Under the pieces are notes generated by a model, which saw only the letters and a list, made by a program, of their open reading frames with translations, searched no databases and was not told the origin of the DNA. This document shows positions 17,797 to 25,764 of a DNA stretch of 64,000 nucleotides, piece after piece. The stretch is from assembly GCF_016863615.1 (NCBI RefSeq), contig NZ_BOPF01000021.1, positions 1 to 64,000 of the forward strand, given 5' to 3'. The DNA is from Virgisporangium aliadipatigenens (GTDB lineage Bacteria; Actinomycetota; Actinomycetes; Mycobacteriales; Micromonosporaceae). How positions within the stretch are numbered: the stretch's first letter is position 1; each line of letters opens with the position of its first letter. A program made the translations under genes and the position numbers.

Positions 17797-19035
17797 ATGT
17801 TGACCGGCACCGATCCCACCGCGCGCACGGTGGATCAGATCCTGTCCGAGATGATGACCCCCGCCGGCCGGGCCCGGATCGGCGATCTCTACGCGGAGTT
17901 GCACACCCTCGGGGAGTTGCACCGCACCCGCCTGATGGGCCGGCTCGTGACCGGCTACCGCGCCGCCGACGCCGTGCTGCGCAACACCGCCGCCGGCCGC
18001 AACCGTCCCGACGGCAGGCCGATCTTCAAGGACGCCGACCAGCACTCGTCGCGCCGCCTGGTCAACCGCACGATGCTGATGGCCGACCCGCCCGACCACT
18101 CCCGCCTGAGGCGCCTGGTCAGCAAGGCGTTCACCATGCGGGCGGTGGCGGGTCTGGAGCCGACGATCCGCGAGCTCCTCGACGCCCTCCTGGACGACCT
18201 CGCCGCGCGCGCCGCCGACGGCGAGACCGTCGACCTCATGTCCGGCCTCGCGTTCCGCCTGCCGGTCGCGGTCATCGGGCGGCTGCTCGGTGTACCGGCC
18301 GCCGAGCAGCCCGGGTTCCAGCAGATGGTGCGCGACCTCAACGCCGTCTTCGACCCGGACATCGCCAACGGCGACATGACCGACGCCGACCTGGCGGCGG
18401 ACACCCTGGAGGCCTACTTCGCGGAACTCATCCGCGAACGCCGCACCCACCCGCGCGAGGACCTCACGTCGGCCCTGATCGCGGCGCGGGACGACGACGA
18501 CCGGCTCAGCGAGGACGAACTCGTGGCGATGCTGGTGCAGCTCTTCACCGCCGGCTTCGAGACGACCACCAACCTCATCGGCAACGGCATGCTGGCCCTG
18601 CTGGAACATCCGGACCAGCTCGCCAGGCTGCGCGCCGACCCGTCGATGATGCCGTCCGCCGTCGAGGAACTGCTGCGCTACGACTCGCCGGTACAGGCCA
18701 GCGGGCGGGTCAGCCGGGCGGACTTCACGCTCCCGGACGGCACGGTCGTCCCGGAGAACCGGTTCCTGCTCGTCATGCTCGGGGCGGCCAACCACGACCC
18801 GCGCGTGTTCAGTCAGCCGCACCGGTTGATCCTCGACCGCGCCGAGGCGACGCCGCTGAGCTTCGGCAACGGCATCCACTTCTGCCTCGGTGCCGGGCTG
18901 GCCCGGGTGGAGGCGCGCATGGTCTTCACCGAGCTGCTGCGCCGGTTCCCCTCGATCGAACTGGCCGGGACGCCACAGCGGACGCCCTACCTCACGATCT
19001 GGGGCCTGAACCGCCTGCCGCTGCGGCTGCGCTGA
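17797..19035 (+). CDS. Cytochrome P450
   Basis: A 412-residue soluble class I P450. Visible features are the C-helix region MADPPDHSRLRRLVSKAFT, I-helix oxygen-activation motif FTAGFETTTN, K-helix ExxR in VEELLRYDSPVQ, and heme loop FGNGIHFCLGAGLARVE with Cys363 as thiolate ligand. It needs a ferredoxin and reductase, neither of which is adjacent. ATG 17797 is chosen over an in-frame TTG 36 bases upstream that lies inside the palindromic operator. The 3' end overlaps the convergent TetR gene by 44 bases. The substrate is unknown. Confidence 0.93.
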   Translation: MLTGTDPTARTVDQILSEMMTPAGRARIGDLYAELHTLGELHRTRLMGRLVTGYRAADAVLRNTAAGRNRPDGRPIFKDADQHSSRRLVNRTMLMADPPDHSRLRRLVSKAFTMRAVAGLEPTIRELLDALLDDLAARAADGETVDLMSGLAFRLPVAVIGRLLGVPAAEQPGFQQMVRDLNAVFDPDIANGDMTDADLAADTLEAYFAELIRERRTHPREDLTSALIAARDDDDRLSEDELVAMLVQLFTAGFETTTNLIGNGMLALLEHPDQLARLRADPSMMPSAVEELLRYDSPVQASGRVSRADFTLPDGTVVPENRFLLVMLGAANHDPRVFSQPHRLILDRAEATPLSFGNGIHFCLGAGLARVEARMVFTELLRRFPSIELAGTPQRTPYLTIWGLNRLPLRLR

Positions 19036-19654
19036 GCGGCTCGACCAGCAGCGCGCGGATCATCCGTTCCAGGACTGCGCGCTGCCGGTCGAACGCCGCG
19101 TCCGGCTGCACGGTCCGCAGCAGCGCGGCGCCGTGGACGGCGTTGAGCACGAGGCCGATCACTTCGCGGTAGTCGGGGTGCTCCGCCAGCTCCGAGCCGA
19201 ACAGCTCGTTGAGCAGGCTGCGGTTGAGGCGGCGCAGGTCGCGCTCGAACGGGATCAGCGCCTCCCGCAGCGCGGTGTCGGTGCGCGCCGCCGCGAGCAG
19301 TTCGACGCCGGCCTGGAACAACCGCCCGGAGAACTGCGACAGCAGCAGGTCCAGCACGGCGGCCGTGCGGTCGACCCCGGACGGGAACTGCGCCGCGGCG
19401 GCCCGCAGCTCCGCCGCCCGCAGCGCCGCGAGGTGCTCGATCGCCGCGACGACCAACGCCTGCCGGGTCGGGTACTGGTGCAGTTGCGCACCCCGCGAGA
19501 CACCCGCCCGGTCGGCCACGCGGCCGGTCGACAGCCGGAAGTAGCCGTCCTCCACCAGGCAGTCGATCGTGGCTTCGAGCACCAGATGCTTGGTCGCTGC
19601 CCGGCGCTCACCCTGGGTCCGGCGCCGGGGAGCGCCCGCTTTCGCCTCAGGCAT
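18992..19654 (-). CDS. TetR family transcriptional regulator
   Basis: A 220-residue repressor. The N-terminal HTH spans about residues 15-62 (TKHLVLEATIDCLVEDGYFRLSTGRVADRAGVSRGAQLHQYPTRQALVVAAIEHL), with a recognition helix typical of the family. The C-terminal two-thirds is a helical ligand-binding/dimerisation domain. It is convergent with and overlaps the P450 gene by 44 bases, so the pair probably functions together; the palindrome before the P450 gene is the likely target. No comparable palindrome was seen directly upstream of the tetR gene itself. Confidence 0.9.
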   Translation of the reverse strand: MPEAKAGAPRRRTQGERRAATKHLVLEATIDCLVEDGYFRLSTGRVADRAGVSRGAQLHQYPTRQALVVAAIEHLAALRAAELRAAAAQFPSGVDRTAAVLDLLLSQFSGRLFQAGVELLAAARTDTALREALIPFERDLRRLNRSLLNELFGSELAEHPDYREVIGLVLNAVHGAALLRTVQPDAAFDRQRAVLERMIRALLVEPLSAAAAAGGSGPRS

Positions 19655-19696
19655 ACCGCACGGTACCGCTGCCCGGGCGGCCAGCGGCAGGGCCGC

Positions 19697-20134
19697 TCAC
19701 AACAGCTTGAAGTCCTGGTACTCGAACCCGGGCGCCACCACGCAGCTCACCAGCACCGGCTCGCCCCCGGCCGGAACGGCCGACTGCCACACGCCGCCGG
19801 GGATGCGCACCTGCGGCTGCTGGCCGTCGCCGACGTCGTTGCCGAGCACCACGACCTCCGCGTCGCCCGGGGTCTCCCCGTCGCCGCCGAGGCGCAGCTC
19901 AAGCGGCCCGCCCTCGTGCCAGAACCACAGTTCGTCGGAGCGCACCGTGTGCCAGCGGGACTCCTCGCCGGGATTCAGGAGGAAGTAGATGGCGGTGGCC
20001 GCGCGCCGGGGGCCGTCGTAGCCCTCGGGCTCGAACTCCACGGCGGAGCGCCAGGTCTCCCGGAACCAGCCGCCCTCGGGGTGAGGGGCCAGATCGAGCC
20101 GTTCTGCAAGGGGTGGTCGCGTCACCGGCGTCAC
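19697..20134 (-). CDS. Cupin domain protein (DUF985 family)
   Basis: A 145-residue single-domain cupin resembling the DUF985 family: LDLAPHPEGGWFRETWRS at the N-terminus, AATAIYFLLNPGEESRWHTVRSDELWFWHEGGPLEL (cupin motif 1 with the His/Glu metal set), and VAPGFEYQDFKLL at the C-terminus. Some relatives act on sugar nucleotides or as epimerase-like proteins, but the family has no settled role. Two GTG codons (20134 and 20125) are possible starts; neither has a clear Shine-Dalgarno. Confidence 0.8.
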   Translation of the reverse strand: MTPVTRPPLAERLDLAPHPEGGWFRETWRSAVEFEPEGYDGPRRAATAIYFLLNPGEESRWHTVRSDELWFWHEGGPLELRLGGDGETPGDAEVVVLGNDVGDGQQPQVRIPGGVWQSAVPAGGEPVLVSCVVAPGFEYQDFKLL

Positions 20135-20192
20135 GATATCGGGTGGCGGCGAGGGTTGGCGAAAGGGGTGGGTCCGTCCTAGGGTGTCCGTT

Positions 20193-20228
20193 AGAGACCG
20201 GCGTCTTCCCCCGTGGACGCCGGTCTCT
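20193..20228 (+). terminator. Hairpin with T-rich tail
   Basis: A 13-bp perfect stem, AGAGACCGGCGTC paired with GACGCCGGTCTCT, with a 10-base loop, followed on the + strand by CTGTTTCTGG and ATTTCTG. It has the shape of an intrinsic terminator, yet no + strand gene precedes it. TTGGCG (20156-20161) and TAGGGT (20180-20185) with an 18-base spacer could be a promoter for a very short RNA ending here. Confidence 0.6.
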
Positions 20229-20274
20229 CTGTTTCTGGATTTCTGTCCGGTTCTCATGCACGCCTCCCATACGT

Positions 20275-20312
20275 CGAACCGCCCGCCACGTGACCCCGTG
20301 GCGGGCGGTTCG
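20275..20312. terminator. Second, perfect 16-bp hairpin
   Basis: Perfect inverted repeat CGAACCGCCCGCCACG / CGTGGCGGGCGGTTCG with a 6-base loop, followed on the + strand by CTGTTCCTTACCCCCTCTT. It sits 46 bases after the first hairpin in the 255-base gap between the cupin gene and the convergently placed end of the secreted-protein gene at 20390. Function as a transcription terminator is likely; direction is uncertain. Confidence 0.55.
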
Positions 20313-20389
20313 CTGTTCCTTACCCCCTCTTGCCCCAAACTCCCTTCTTGACGCTGTGACTGTCACCCCTTGTGTACTGAACCCCAGAG

Positions 20390-21364
20390 TTACTGGACGA
20401 TGATCCGGACGGAGTCGAAGGCGGGCGTCTGCCGGGCCAGCTCCATCAGCGGGATGCGGTGCGAGCCGTCACCGGCCCAGGCGGAGCACTGCGCGATACC
20501 GCGCGACGGCATACCGGTGACCGTGATGGTGATGACGTCGGGCTCCCGGCCGCCGCCGCCGTCCTCGGTCGCCACGAAGAACGCCGGGTCCGCGCCCGCC
20601 TCAGGGGCGGCGTTGGTGTTCGCGAGCATCCGGCAGGCGGTGTGGAAGTGGCCGCGGGTCAGGCCCTGCGCGTTGAGGAAGCCGCTCTCCTTGTAGTAGC
20701 CACCGGCGGCGGCACCGAGGAACCGGTCACGCACGAGGTTGCGGGTGCTGACCTTGATCTGGAACGACTGGCCGACGTTCACCGTGCGCGGCGAGTCGGT
20801 GATCAGCAGCGACGGGTTGGTGTCCCGGGGGCCGACCTCGCCCATCTCGGTGGCGACGCACTTGTTGCCGGCCTGGAAGCCGTCGTGAATCGGGAGCTTG
20901 CTGACGCCCTCACACTGGTCGCCGAGGATTTGCAGCGGCGGCGCGGCCGAGGAGCTGGCGCCGGCGCTCGCACCCGTGCTCGCGCCGGTACCCGGGGACG
21001 GGGTGCAGGGGCGGCCGCGGTTGTCGGTCCAACGGGTGCCGCCGGCACGCCCGTCGTCGGCGTAGTTGCGGACGCGACGGCCGTTCTGTACGCCGCCGTC
21101 CTGCGAGCCGTCGGCGGCGGTCGATGCGCTGGCCCTGCCGGAGGTGCTGGGCGCCGGCGGGTTGCTCGGCTTACAGGTGCTCTGGTTGCCCCGGTTCTGG
21201 TTGCCCCACCTGCGGGAACTCGCGTTCGACACCTGCGTGACCGTGACGACTGCGGCGAACGTGATGACTGCTGCGAGCACTGCCATCATGCGGGTGCTCG
21301 GGCGACGCCGTTGCGGCGTGCTTTCATCGGGCGAGCTGCGGCGTGGTGCCGGCCTCTCCAGCAT
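20390..21364 (-). CDS. Secreted or membrane-anchored protein of unknown function
   Basis: 324 residues. A basic, hydrophilic N-terminus is followed by one hydrophobic segment (MMAVLAAVITFAAVVTVTQV, about residues 26-45), a signal anchor or uncleaved signal. Then comes a low-complexity Ser/Gly/Ala/Asn region. The C-terminal domain of about 170 residues begins near LQILGDQCEGVSKLPIHDGF. It has paired Cys (QCEG, KCVATE, ACRML, QCSAW), consistent with a disulphide-bonded extracellular fold, and a conserved-looking LTRGHFHTACRML. GAAGGG precedes the ATG. I do not recognise the family. Confidence 0.65.
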   Translation of the reverse strand: MLERPAPRRSSPDESTPQRRRPSTRMMAVLAAVITFAAVVTVTQVSNASSRRWGNQNRGNQSTCKPSNPPAPSTSGRASASTAADGSQDGGVQNGRRVRNYADDGRAGGTRWTDNRGRPCTPSPGTGASTGASAGASSSAAPPLQILGDQCEGVSKLPIHDGFQAGNKCVATEMGEVGPRDTNPSLLITDSPRTVNVGQSFQIKVSTRNLVRDRFLGAAAGGYYKESGFLNAQGLTRGHFHTACRMLANTNAAPEAGADPAFFVATEDGGGGREPDVITITVTGMPSRGIAQCSAWAGDGSHRIPLMELARQTPAFDSVRIIVQ

Positions 21365-21559
21365 GGCGGGGACCCTTCTTTTTCATTTCGGTTGCCGGAC
21401 CGTCCTGTGGGCCATCCGGGCCGGCGGTTTAAAACCTTGATGCCAACGTATTCGAAACTAGGTTCGCCCAATTGGGGAGTCAAGCCGACGAGTAATTGAT
21501 AAGCAAGCCTGGCGACGCACCTAAAGTGGACTTATATATTGGCTCGCGGGCAGGGCGAA

Positions 21560-21586
21560 GCCCCGGCAACGGAGCGCCGCCGGGGC
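21560..21586 (-). terminator. GC-rich hairpin after the DUF1775-like gene
   Basis: GCCCCGGC / GCCGGGGC, an 8-bp stem with an 11-base loop, located 53 bases downstream of the minus-strand gene ending at 21640. There is no U tract, as is common for actinobacterial terminators. The rest of the 275-base gap 21365-21639 is less GC-rich, includes TTATATATT near 21531, and probably holds the promoter of the secreted-protein gene. Confidence 0.4.
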
Positions 21587-21639
21587 GTGTGAACTGCCGT
21601 TCTACCTGCTCAGCGTGCAGGTGTTAATGCGTGCGGTAT

Positions 21640-22419
21640 TCAGTTCTCCGATTCGCCGGAGCCGGCCTTGACCAGCTCCCGCCCCCTCGTCGGCGCGGGC
21701 TTCGCGATGGTCACGCGCGCGGGCTCGACAGCGGGCTTTGCACGCTTCTGGCGGAGCACGCCAAATGCGGTTACTGCTGCGATGAACACCAATGCGCCAT
21801 ACAACCACCACCGACCGCTGTCGCTTTCTTTCGCGGGCGCGGGTGCGGCATCGGTCGCCGCTTCCGGTTGGGCGATCGCCGGGTTGACGGCGAGGCTCAG
21901 CGCGGGCTTGTCGCCACCGTCGGCCCACCGCACGGTCGAACCGTCGGCGTGCGTCTCGACGACGGCGAACGTCATCGTCGACACGAGCGGGATCGGCCCC
22001 ATGGAGAGCGTCAGCTTCAGGGTGCCGCCCGGAGCGAGTGCGGCGCCCTCGAAGGCGCTCCACGTCACCGTAGTGACCACCTCTTTGATGGGCAGCGGAC
22101 CGTGCAGACCCGGAATGGGCTGGTCGATGGGGCGCATCGCGATGGCGGGCGCCCATCCGTCGACCGACAGCGGGAAGACCTCGGCGATCGGATTGGCCTC
22201 GGGGATGAGGATCTGAACCGAATTGATCGGCGACGTCGGGTGCTCGTTGGTGATCGTGAAGGTGAGCTTGGCCGCGTCCCCCTGCACCGGGGTGTCGCCG
22301 CCCACCGTCACCTGGGTCGGCAGCGGTGCGGCCGTCGCGGGTGTCGCCGCGAGGCCCAGGCACAGCAGGCCCAGACCGACCAGACCGATCGTCCTGACCC
22401 CGTTTCGCGCAAACCTCAT
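21640..22419 (-). CDS. DUF1775 (YcnI)-like exported protein with C-terminal membrane anchor
   Basis: 259 residues. The signal peptide TIGLVGLGLLCLGLAATPATA precedes a beta-rich domain QVTVGGDTPVQGDAAKLTFTITNEHP, VQILIPEANPIAEVFPLSVDGWAPAI, VVTTVTWSAFEGAALAPGGTLKLTLS. This matches the layout of YcnI/DUF1775 proteins, linked in the family to copper handling. A membrane helix (WWLYGALVFIAAVTAFGVL) and a basic tail end the protein. The mature N-terminal His that binds Cu(II) in YcnI is not present here (APLPTQVTV). Start choice is uncertain: ATG 22419 is used, with ATG 22434 also possible. No copper genes are adjacent. Confidence 0.6.
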   Translation of the reverse strand: MRFARNGVRTIGLVGLGLLCLGLAATPATAAPLPTQVTVGGDTPVQGDAAKLTFTITNEHPTSPINSVQILIPEANPIAEVFPLSVDGWAPAIAMRPIDQPIPGLHGPLPIKEVVTTVTWSAFEGAALAPGGTLKLTLSMGPIPLVSTMTFAVVETHADGSTVRWADGGDKPALSLAVNPAIAQPEAATDAAPAPAKESDSGRWWLYGALVFIAAVTAFGVLRQKRAKPAVEPARVTIAKPAPTRGRELVKAGSGESEN

Positions 22420-22649
22420 ACAGATAACTCGCATCCGAGGGGCGTCCGGTTCCACCGCCTGAAAATTTCTTGCGAGATTGTCCGTACGCCACGGTTCGGA
22501 TGCGGTGTGTGATCGTTGAGCCCCCTGGGACTGTGATCTACTCGCGCTCCGTGAGGGGCGCCGCATCCCGCTTCCGACGGGGATGGAAATCTTAACGTCG
22601 TCGGTGGCGAACCCGCCGGCCGTCCACCCCGGTCCGAGGAGTCGTAGAG

Positions 22650-24362
22650 ATGCAGCCAGGCACCACCGAGCCAGGCGCCCCGCAGCAGGACGCCGACACC
22701 ACCGAGGGCACGACCTTCGCCGACCTGCGGCTACGGCCGGAACTGCTCAAGGCCCTCGTCGACCTCGGCTACGAGGAGCCCACCCCGATCCAGAGCGGCG
22801 CCATCCCGCCGTTGCTCGCCGGGCACGACCTCCTGGGTCAGGCGGCGACGGGCACGGGCAAGACGGCCGCGTTCTCCCTGCCGATCCTGGAACGCCTCGC
22901 CGACGACGCGAACCGCCCCGGCGACCCCGGCGCGCTGGTGCTGGTGCCGACGCGTGAGCTGGCCGTGCAGGTGTCGGAGGCGCTGCACCGCTACGGCCGC
23001 GACCTCGGCGCCCGCGTGCTGCCGATCTACGGCGGCCAGCCGATCGGACGTCAGTTGCGCGCGCTCGACCAGGGCGTCGACGTGGTGGTGGCGACGCCGG
23101 GGCGCGCGCTCGACCACATCGGCCGGGAGACGCTGCGGCTCGGTTCGCTGAAGATGGTGGTGCTGGACGAGGCCGACGAGATGCTCGACATGGGCTTCGC
23201 CGAGGACATCGAGGCGATCCTGGAGCAGGCCCCGGCCGACCGGCAGACGGTGCTCTTCTCCGCCACCATGCCGTCCCGGATCGAGGGCATCGCCAAGCGG
23301 CACCTCACCGACCCGGTGCGCATCCAGATGGGACGCCGGTCGGCCGAGGCCGGTGCGCCTCCCCTGGTGCGACAGATGGCCTATGTCGTTCCCCGGTCGT
23401 ACAAGCCGCAGGCGCTCGGACGCGTGCTGGACGTCGAGAGCCCGACCGCGGCGATCGTCTTCTGCCGGACCCGCGAGGAGGTCGACCAGCTCACCCAGAC
23501 GCTGAACGGCCGCGGCTACCGCGCCGAGGCGCTGCACGGCGGTATGGACCAGCAGCAGCGCGACCGGGTGATGGGGCGGCTGCGCGCCGGCGCGGCCGAC
23601 CTGCTGGTGGCGACCGACGTGGCGGCGCGCGGGCTCGACATCGAGCAGCTCACGCACGTGGTCAACTACGACGTGCCGTCGGCGCCGGAGTCCTACGTGC
23701 ACCGCATCGGCCGGGTCGGCCGGGCCGGCCGCGAGGGCGTGGCGATCACCCTGGCCGAGCCGCGTGAGCACCGGATGCTCAAGACCATCGAGCGGATGAC
23801 GAAGCAGCGGATCACGGTCGAGAAGGTGCCGACCGTCGCCGACCTGCGGGCCCGCCGGCTGGAGATGACGCGGGCGGCGCTGCAGGAGAGCCTGATGGAG
23901 GACGACCTGGAGCGCTACCGGGTCGTGGTCGAGTCGCTCGCGGACGAGTTCGACGTCATGGAGATCGCGTTGGCGGCGGTGAAGCTGGCCTACGAGTCCA
24001 GCGGCGCGGCGGCCGACGAGGAGCAGGAGATCCCGGAGGTGGCGCTGCGCGCCGCGGGGCCGTCGCGGCGGGACGGCGAGCGCCCGGAGCGCCGCGGCAA
24101 CCGTCCGCCGGCCGGCCGGATGACCCGCATCTTCGTGGGCGTGGGGCGCAGTGCCGGCATCCGTCCGCAGGATCTGGTGGGCGCGATCGCCGGCGAGTCC
24201 GGGCTGAACGGCCGGGACATCGGCGCGATCGAGATCGCCGACCGGTTCTCGCTGGTGGAGATCCCGCAGGCGGCGGCCGACGAGGTGATCACCGCGCTCC
24301 GGGGGGCGACGATCAAGGGCCGGAAGGCGACGGTTCGGCGCGAGCGGCGCGAAGCTCGCTGA
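22650..24362 (+). CDS. DEAD-box ATP-dependent RNA helicase with DbpA-type RNA-binding domain
   Basis: A 570-residue RNA helicase of the DeaD/CsdA group, involved in ribosome assembly and RNA turnover, often cold-induced. In order: Q motif (TFADLRL ... EEPTPIQ), motif I AATGTGKT, Ia PTRELAVQ, Ib TPGRALDH, II VLDEADEM, III SATMP, IV IVFCRTREE, V ATDVAARGLD and VI HRIGRVGRAGR. The C-terminal domain (about residues 485-560, MTRIFVGVGRSAGIRPQDLVGAI) is DbpA/CsdA-like and binds structured RNA; an Arg-rich tail follows. Start ATG 22650 has GAGGAG upstream. Confidence 0.93.
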   Translation: MQPGTTEPGAPQQDADTTEGTTFADLRLRPELLKALVDLGYEEPTPIQSGAIPPLLAGHDLLGQAATGTGKTAAFSLPILERLADDANRPGDPGALVLVPTRELAVQVSEALHRYGRDLGARVLPIYGGQPIGRQLRALDQGVDVVVATPGRALDHIGRETLRLGSLKMVVLDEADEMLDMGFAEDIEAILEQAPADRQTVLFSATMPSRIEGIAKRHLTDPVRIQMGRRSAEAGAPPLVRQMAYVVPRSYKPQALGRVLDVESPTAAIVFCRTREEVDQLTQTLNGRGYRAEALHGGMDQQQRDRVMGRLRAGAADLLVATDVAARGLDIEQLTHVVNYDVPSAPESYVHRIGRVGRAGREGVAITLAEPREHRMLKTIERMTKQRITVEKVPTVADLRARRLEMTRAALQESLMEDDLERYRVVVESLADEFDVMEIALAAVKLAYESSGAAADEEQEIPEVALRAAGPSRRDGERPERRGNRPPAGRMTRIFVGVGRSAGIRPQDLVGAIAGESGLNGRDIGAIEIADRFSLVEIPQAAADEVITALRGATIKGRKATVRRERREAR

Positions 24363-24569
24363 AAGGCGCCCAAACCAGGCGAACGGCGATCCGGGCGACT
24401 CCTAACACATGCTTTCTCTCTGGTCGTGCTTCGCCACGCCGTCCTGAGGGCTTCTGTCGAGAAGCAACCGATCAGCAACCGAACGTGACCGCAATCTGCA
24501 CTCTCCGTGGGCAAGAGTTCACCCTGTCAGCCGGTCCGCCACCACGGCGAACCGAACGAAGGGGGAACG

Positions 24570-25439
24570 ATGACCGCTCACGCCGCCACGGACACCATGA
24601 CCGCCCCCTCGGCCCGGGAGCAGGACGAACTCGTCCGCACCCACCTTCCGCTGGTTGGGCACCTGGTCCGTGAGGTGCTGAACCGGCTGCCCTCGCACGT
24701 CAACCGCGAGGACCTCGTGTCCGCCGGTATGGCCGCCCTGGCCGCCGCGGCGCGGAGCTTCGACCCGAAACGGGGCACCCCGTTCGGCGGCTTCGCGACG
24801 CTGCGCATCCGTGGCGCCCTGCTGGACGAGCTGCGTGGCCTGGACTGGGCCAGCCGTTCCGTCCGCAGCCGCGCCCGCCGGATCGAGGCCGCCCAGCAGC
24901 AGCTGACCGCCACGCTGGGCCGCACCCCGACCCAGGGGGAACTGGCGGAGGCCCTGGGAGTTGCCGTCGACGAGATCAAGTCGGTGGACGAGGACGTGCA
25001 GCGGGCCGTGGTGCTCAGCCTGCAGGGCTTCGCCGCCGGCACCGCCGACGACCTGGTGCGCGAACGGACCCCGGGTCCCGAGGACCTGCTGGTCTACCGG
25101 GAGCGCATCGGGTACCTGCACCACGCGATCGAGGCGCTGCCGGACCGGCTCCGCCACGTGGTGACGGCGTACTTCTTCCAGGAACGCCCGATGGCGGAGA
25201 TCGCCGCCGAGTTGGGAGTCACCGAGAGCCGGGTCTCCCAGCTGCGGGCCGAGGCACTGGTCCTGCTCCGGGACGGGCTCAACGCCCACCTGGAGCCGGA
25301 GTTGGTCGAGTCACCGGCCCGTGCGACGGGCTGCGTGGCGCGGCGCCGGCAGGACTACTACGGCCGGATCGCGGCCCGCGGTGACCTGCAGAGCCGGCTC
25401 GCGAAGACGGATTACTTCGCCACGCCGGTAGCCGCCTGA
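24570..25439 (+). CDS. FliA/WhiG-type RNA polymerase sigma factor
   Basis: A 289-residue group 3 sigma factor. Region 2 is seen in VRTHLPLVGHLVREVLNRLPSHVNREDLVSAGMAALAAAARSFDPKRG and FATLRIRGALLDELRGLDWASRSVR. Region 3 is RRIEAAQQQLTATLGRTPTQGELAEALG. Region 4 is LPDRLRHVVTAYFFQERPMAEIAAELGVTESRVSQLRAEAL, an HTH. The region between 2 and 3 with WASRSVR is typical of the FliA/WhiG/sigma-28 branch, which controls flagellar or sporulation genes. Actinoplanes relatives make motile spores, so such a sigma fits; the exact role is inference. ATG 24570 has AAGGGGG 4 bases upstream. A strong terminator follows directly. Confidence 0.88.
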   Translation: MTAHAATDTMTAPSAREQDELVRTHLPLVGHLVREVLNRLPSHVNREDLVSAGMAALAAAARSFDPKRGTPFGGFATLRIRGALLDELRGLDWASRSVRSRARRIEAAQQQLTATLGRTPTQGELAEALGVAVDEIKSVDEDVQRAVVLSLQGFAAGTADDLVRERTPGPEDLLVYRERIGYLHHAIEALPDRLRHVVTAYFFQERPMAEIAAELGVTESRVSQLRAEALVLLRDGLNAHLEPELVESPARATGCVARRRQDYYGRIAARGDLQSRLAKTDYFATPVAA

Positions 25440-25444
25440 CATTT

Positions 25445-25482
25445 GCACCGCGGGAGGCCTGTTTTTCTGCCTCCCGCGGTGC
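25445..25482 (+). terminator. Strong intrinsic terminator after the sigma factor gene
   Basis: A 14-bp perfect stem, GCACCGCGGGAGGC / GCCTCCCGCGGTGC, 10-base T-rich loop, then ATCCTTTTCTC. It begins 6 bases after the sigma factor stop codon and ends 11 bases before the ATG of the next small ORF. Confidence 0.85.
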
Positions 25483-25493
25483 ATCCTTTTCTC

Positions 25494-25673
25494 ATGGACG
25501 AGTCCTTCACCGACCAGGAGCTGGCGTTTCTGCGGCACGCGCGCTTCGGTGAGCTGCCGGATCGGGTGCGCCCGGAGGAGCAGGTCCAGTCCGTCGAGAC
25601 CGATGCCCGCCGCGATCTTCCGGAGCCCGTCGGGGACCCCGCCACCTGGCGTGATCTCCACGCCGGCGGCTGA
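25494..25673 (+). CDS. Small acidic protein, 59 residues
   Basis: MDESFTDQELAFLRHARFG, followed by ELPDRVRPEEQVQSVETDAR and DLPEPVGDPATWRDLHAGG. It is hydrophilic, without membrane segment or Cys. It starts only 11 bases after the preceding terminator hairpin and lacks a recognisable Shine-Dalgarno. If expressed, it depends on readthrough or on a promoter inside the sigma factor gene. Codon use is typical of coding DNA here. Function unknown. Confidence 0.5.
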   Translation: MDESFTDQELAFLRHARFGELPDRVRPEEQVQSVETDARRDLPEPVGDPATWRDLHAGG

Positions 25674-25764
25674 TCGCGCTCCTTCGAAGAGCGTTATTGC
25701 GTCGGTCCGTCGGGGGCGCGACCGCTGCTCCCGCCGGGTCGCTACGCTCCACGTCCGCGTGCAG

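Noticed and set aside
22731-23771. Long minus-strand frame opposite the helicase
   Set aside because: The helicase frame carries every DEAD-box motif; the opposite frame has none and is a shadow.
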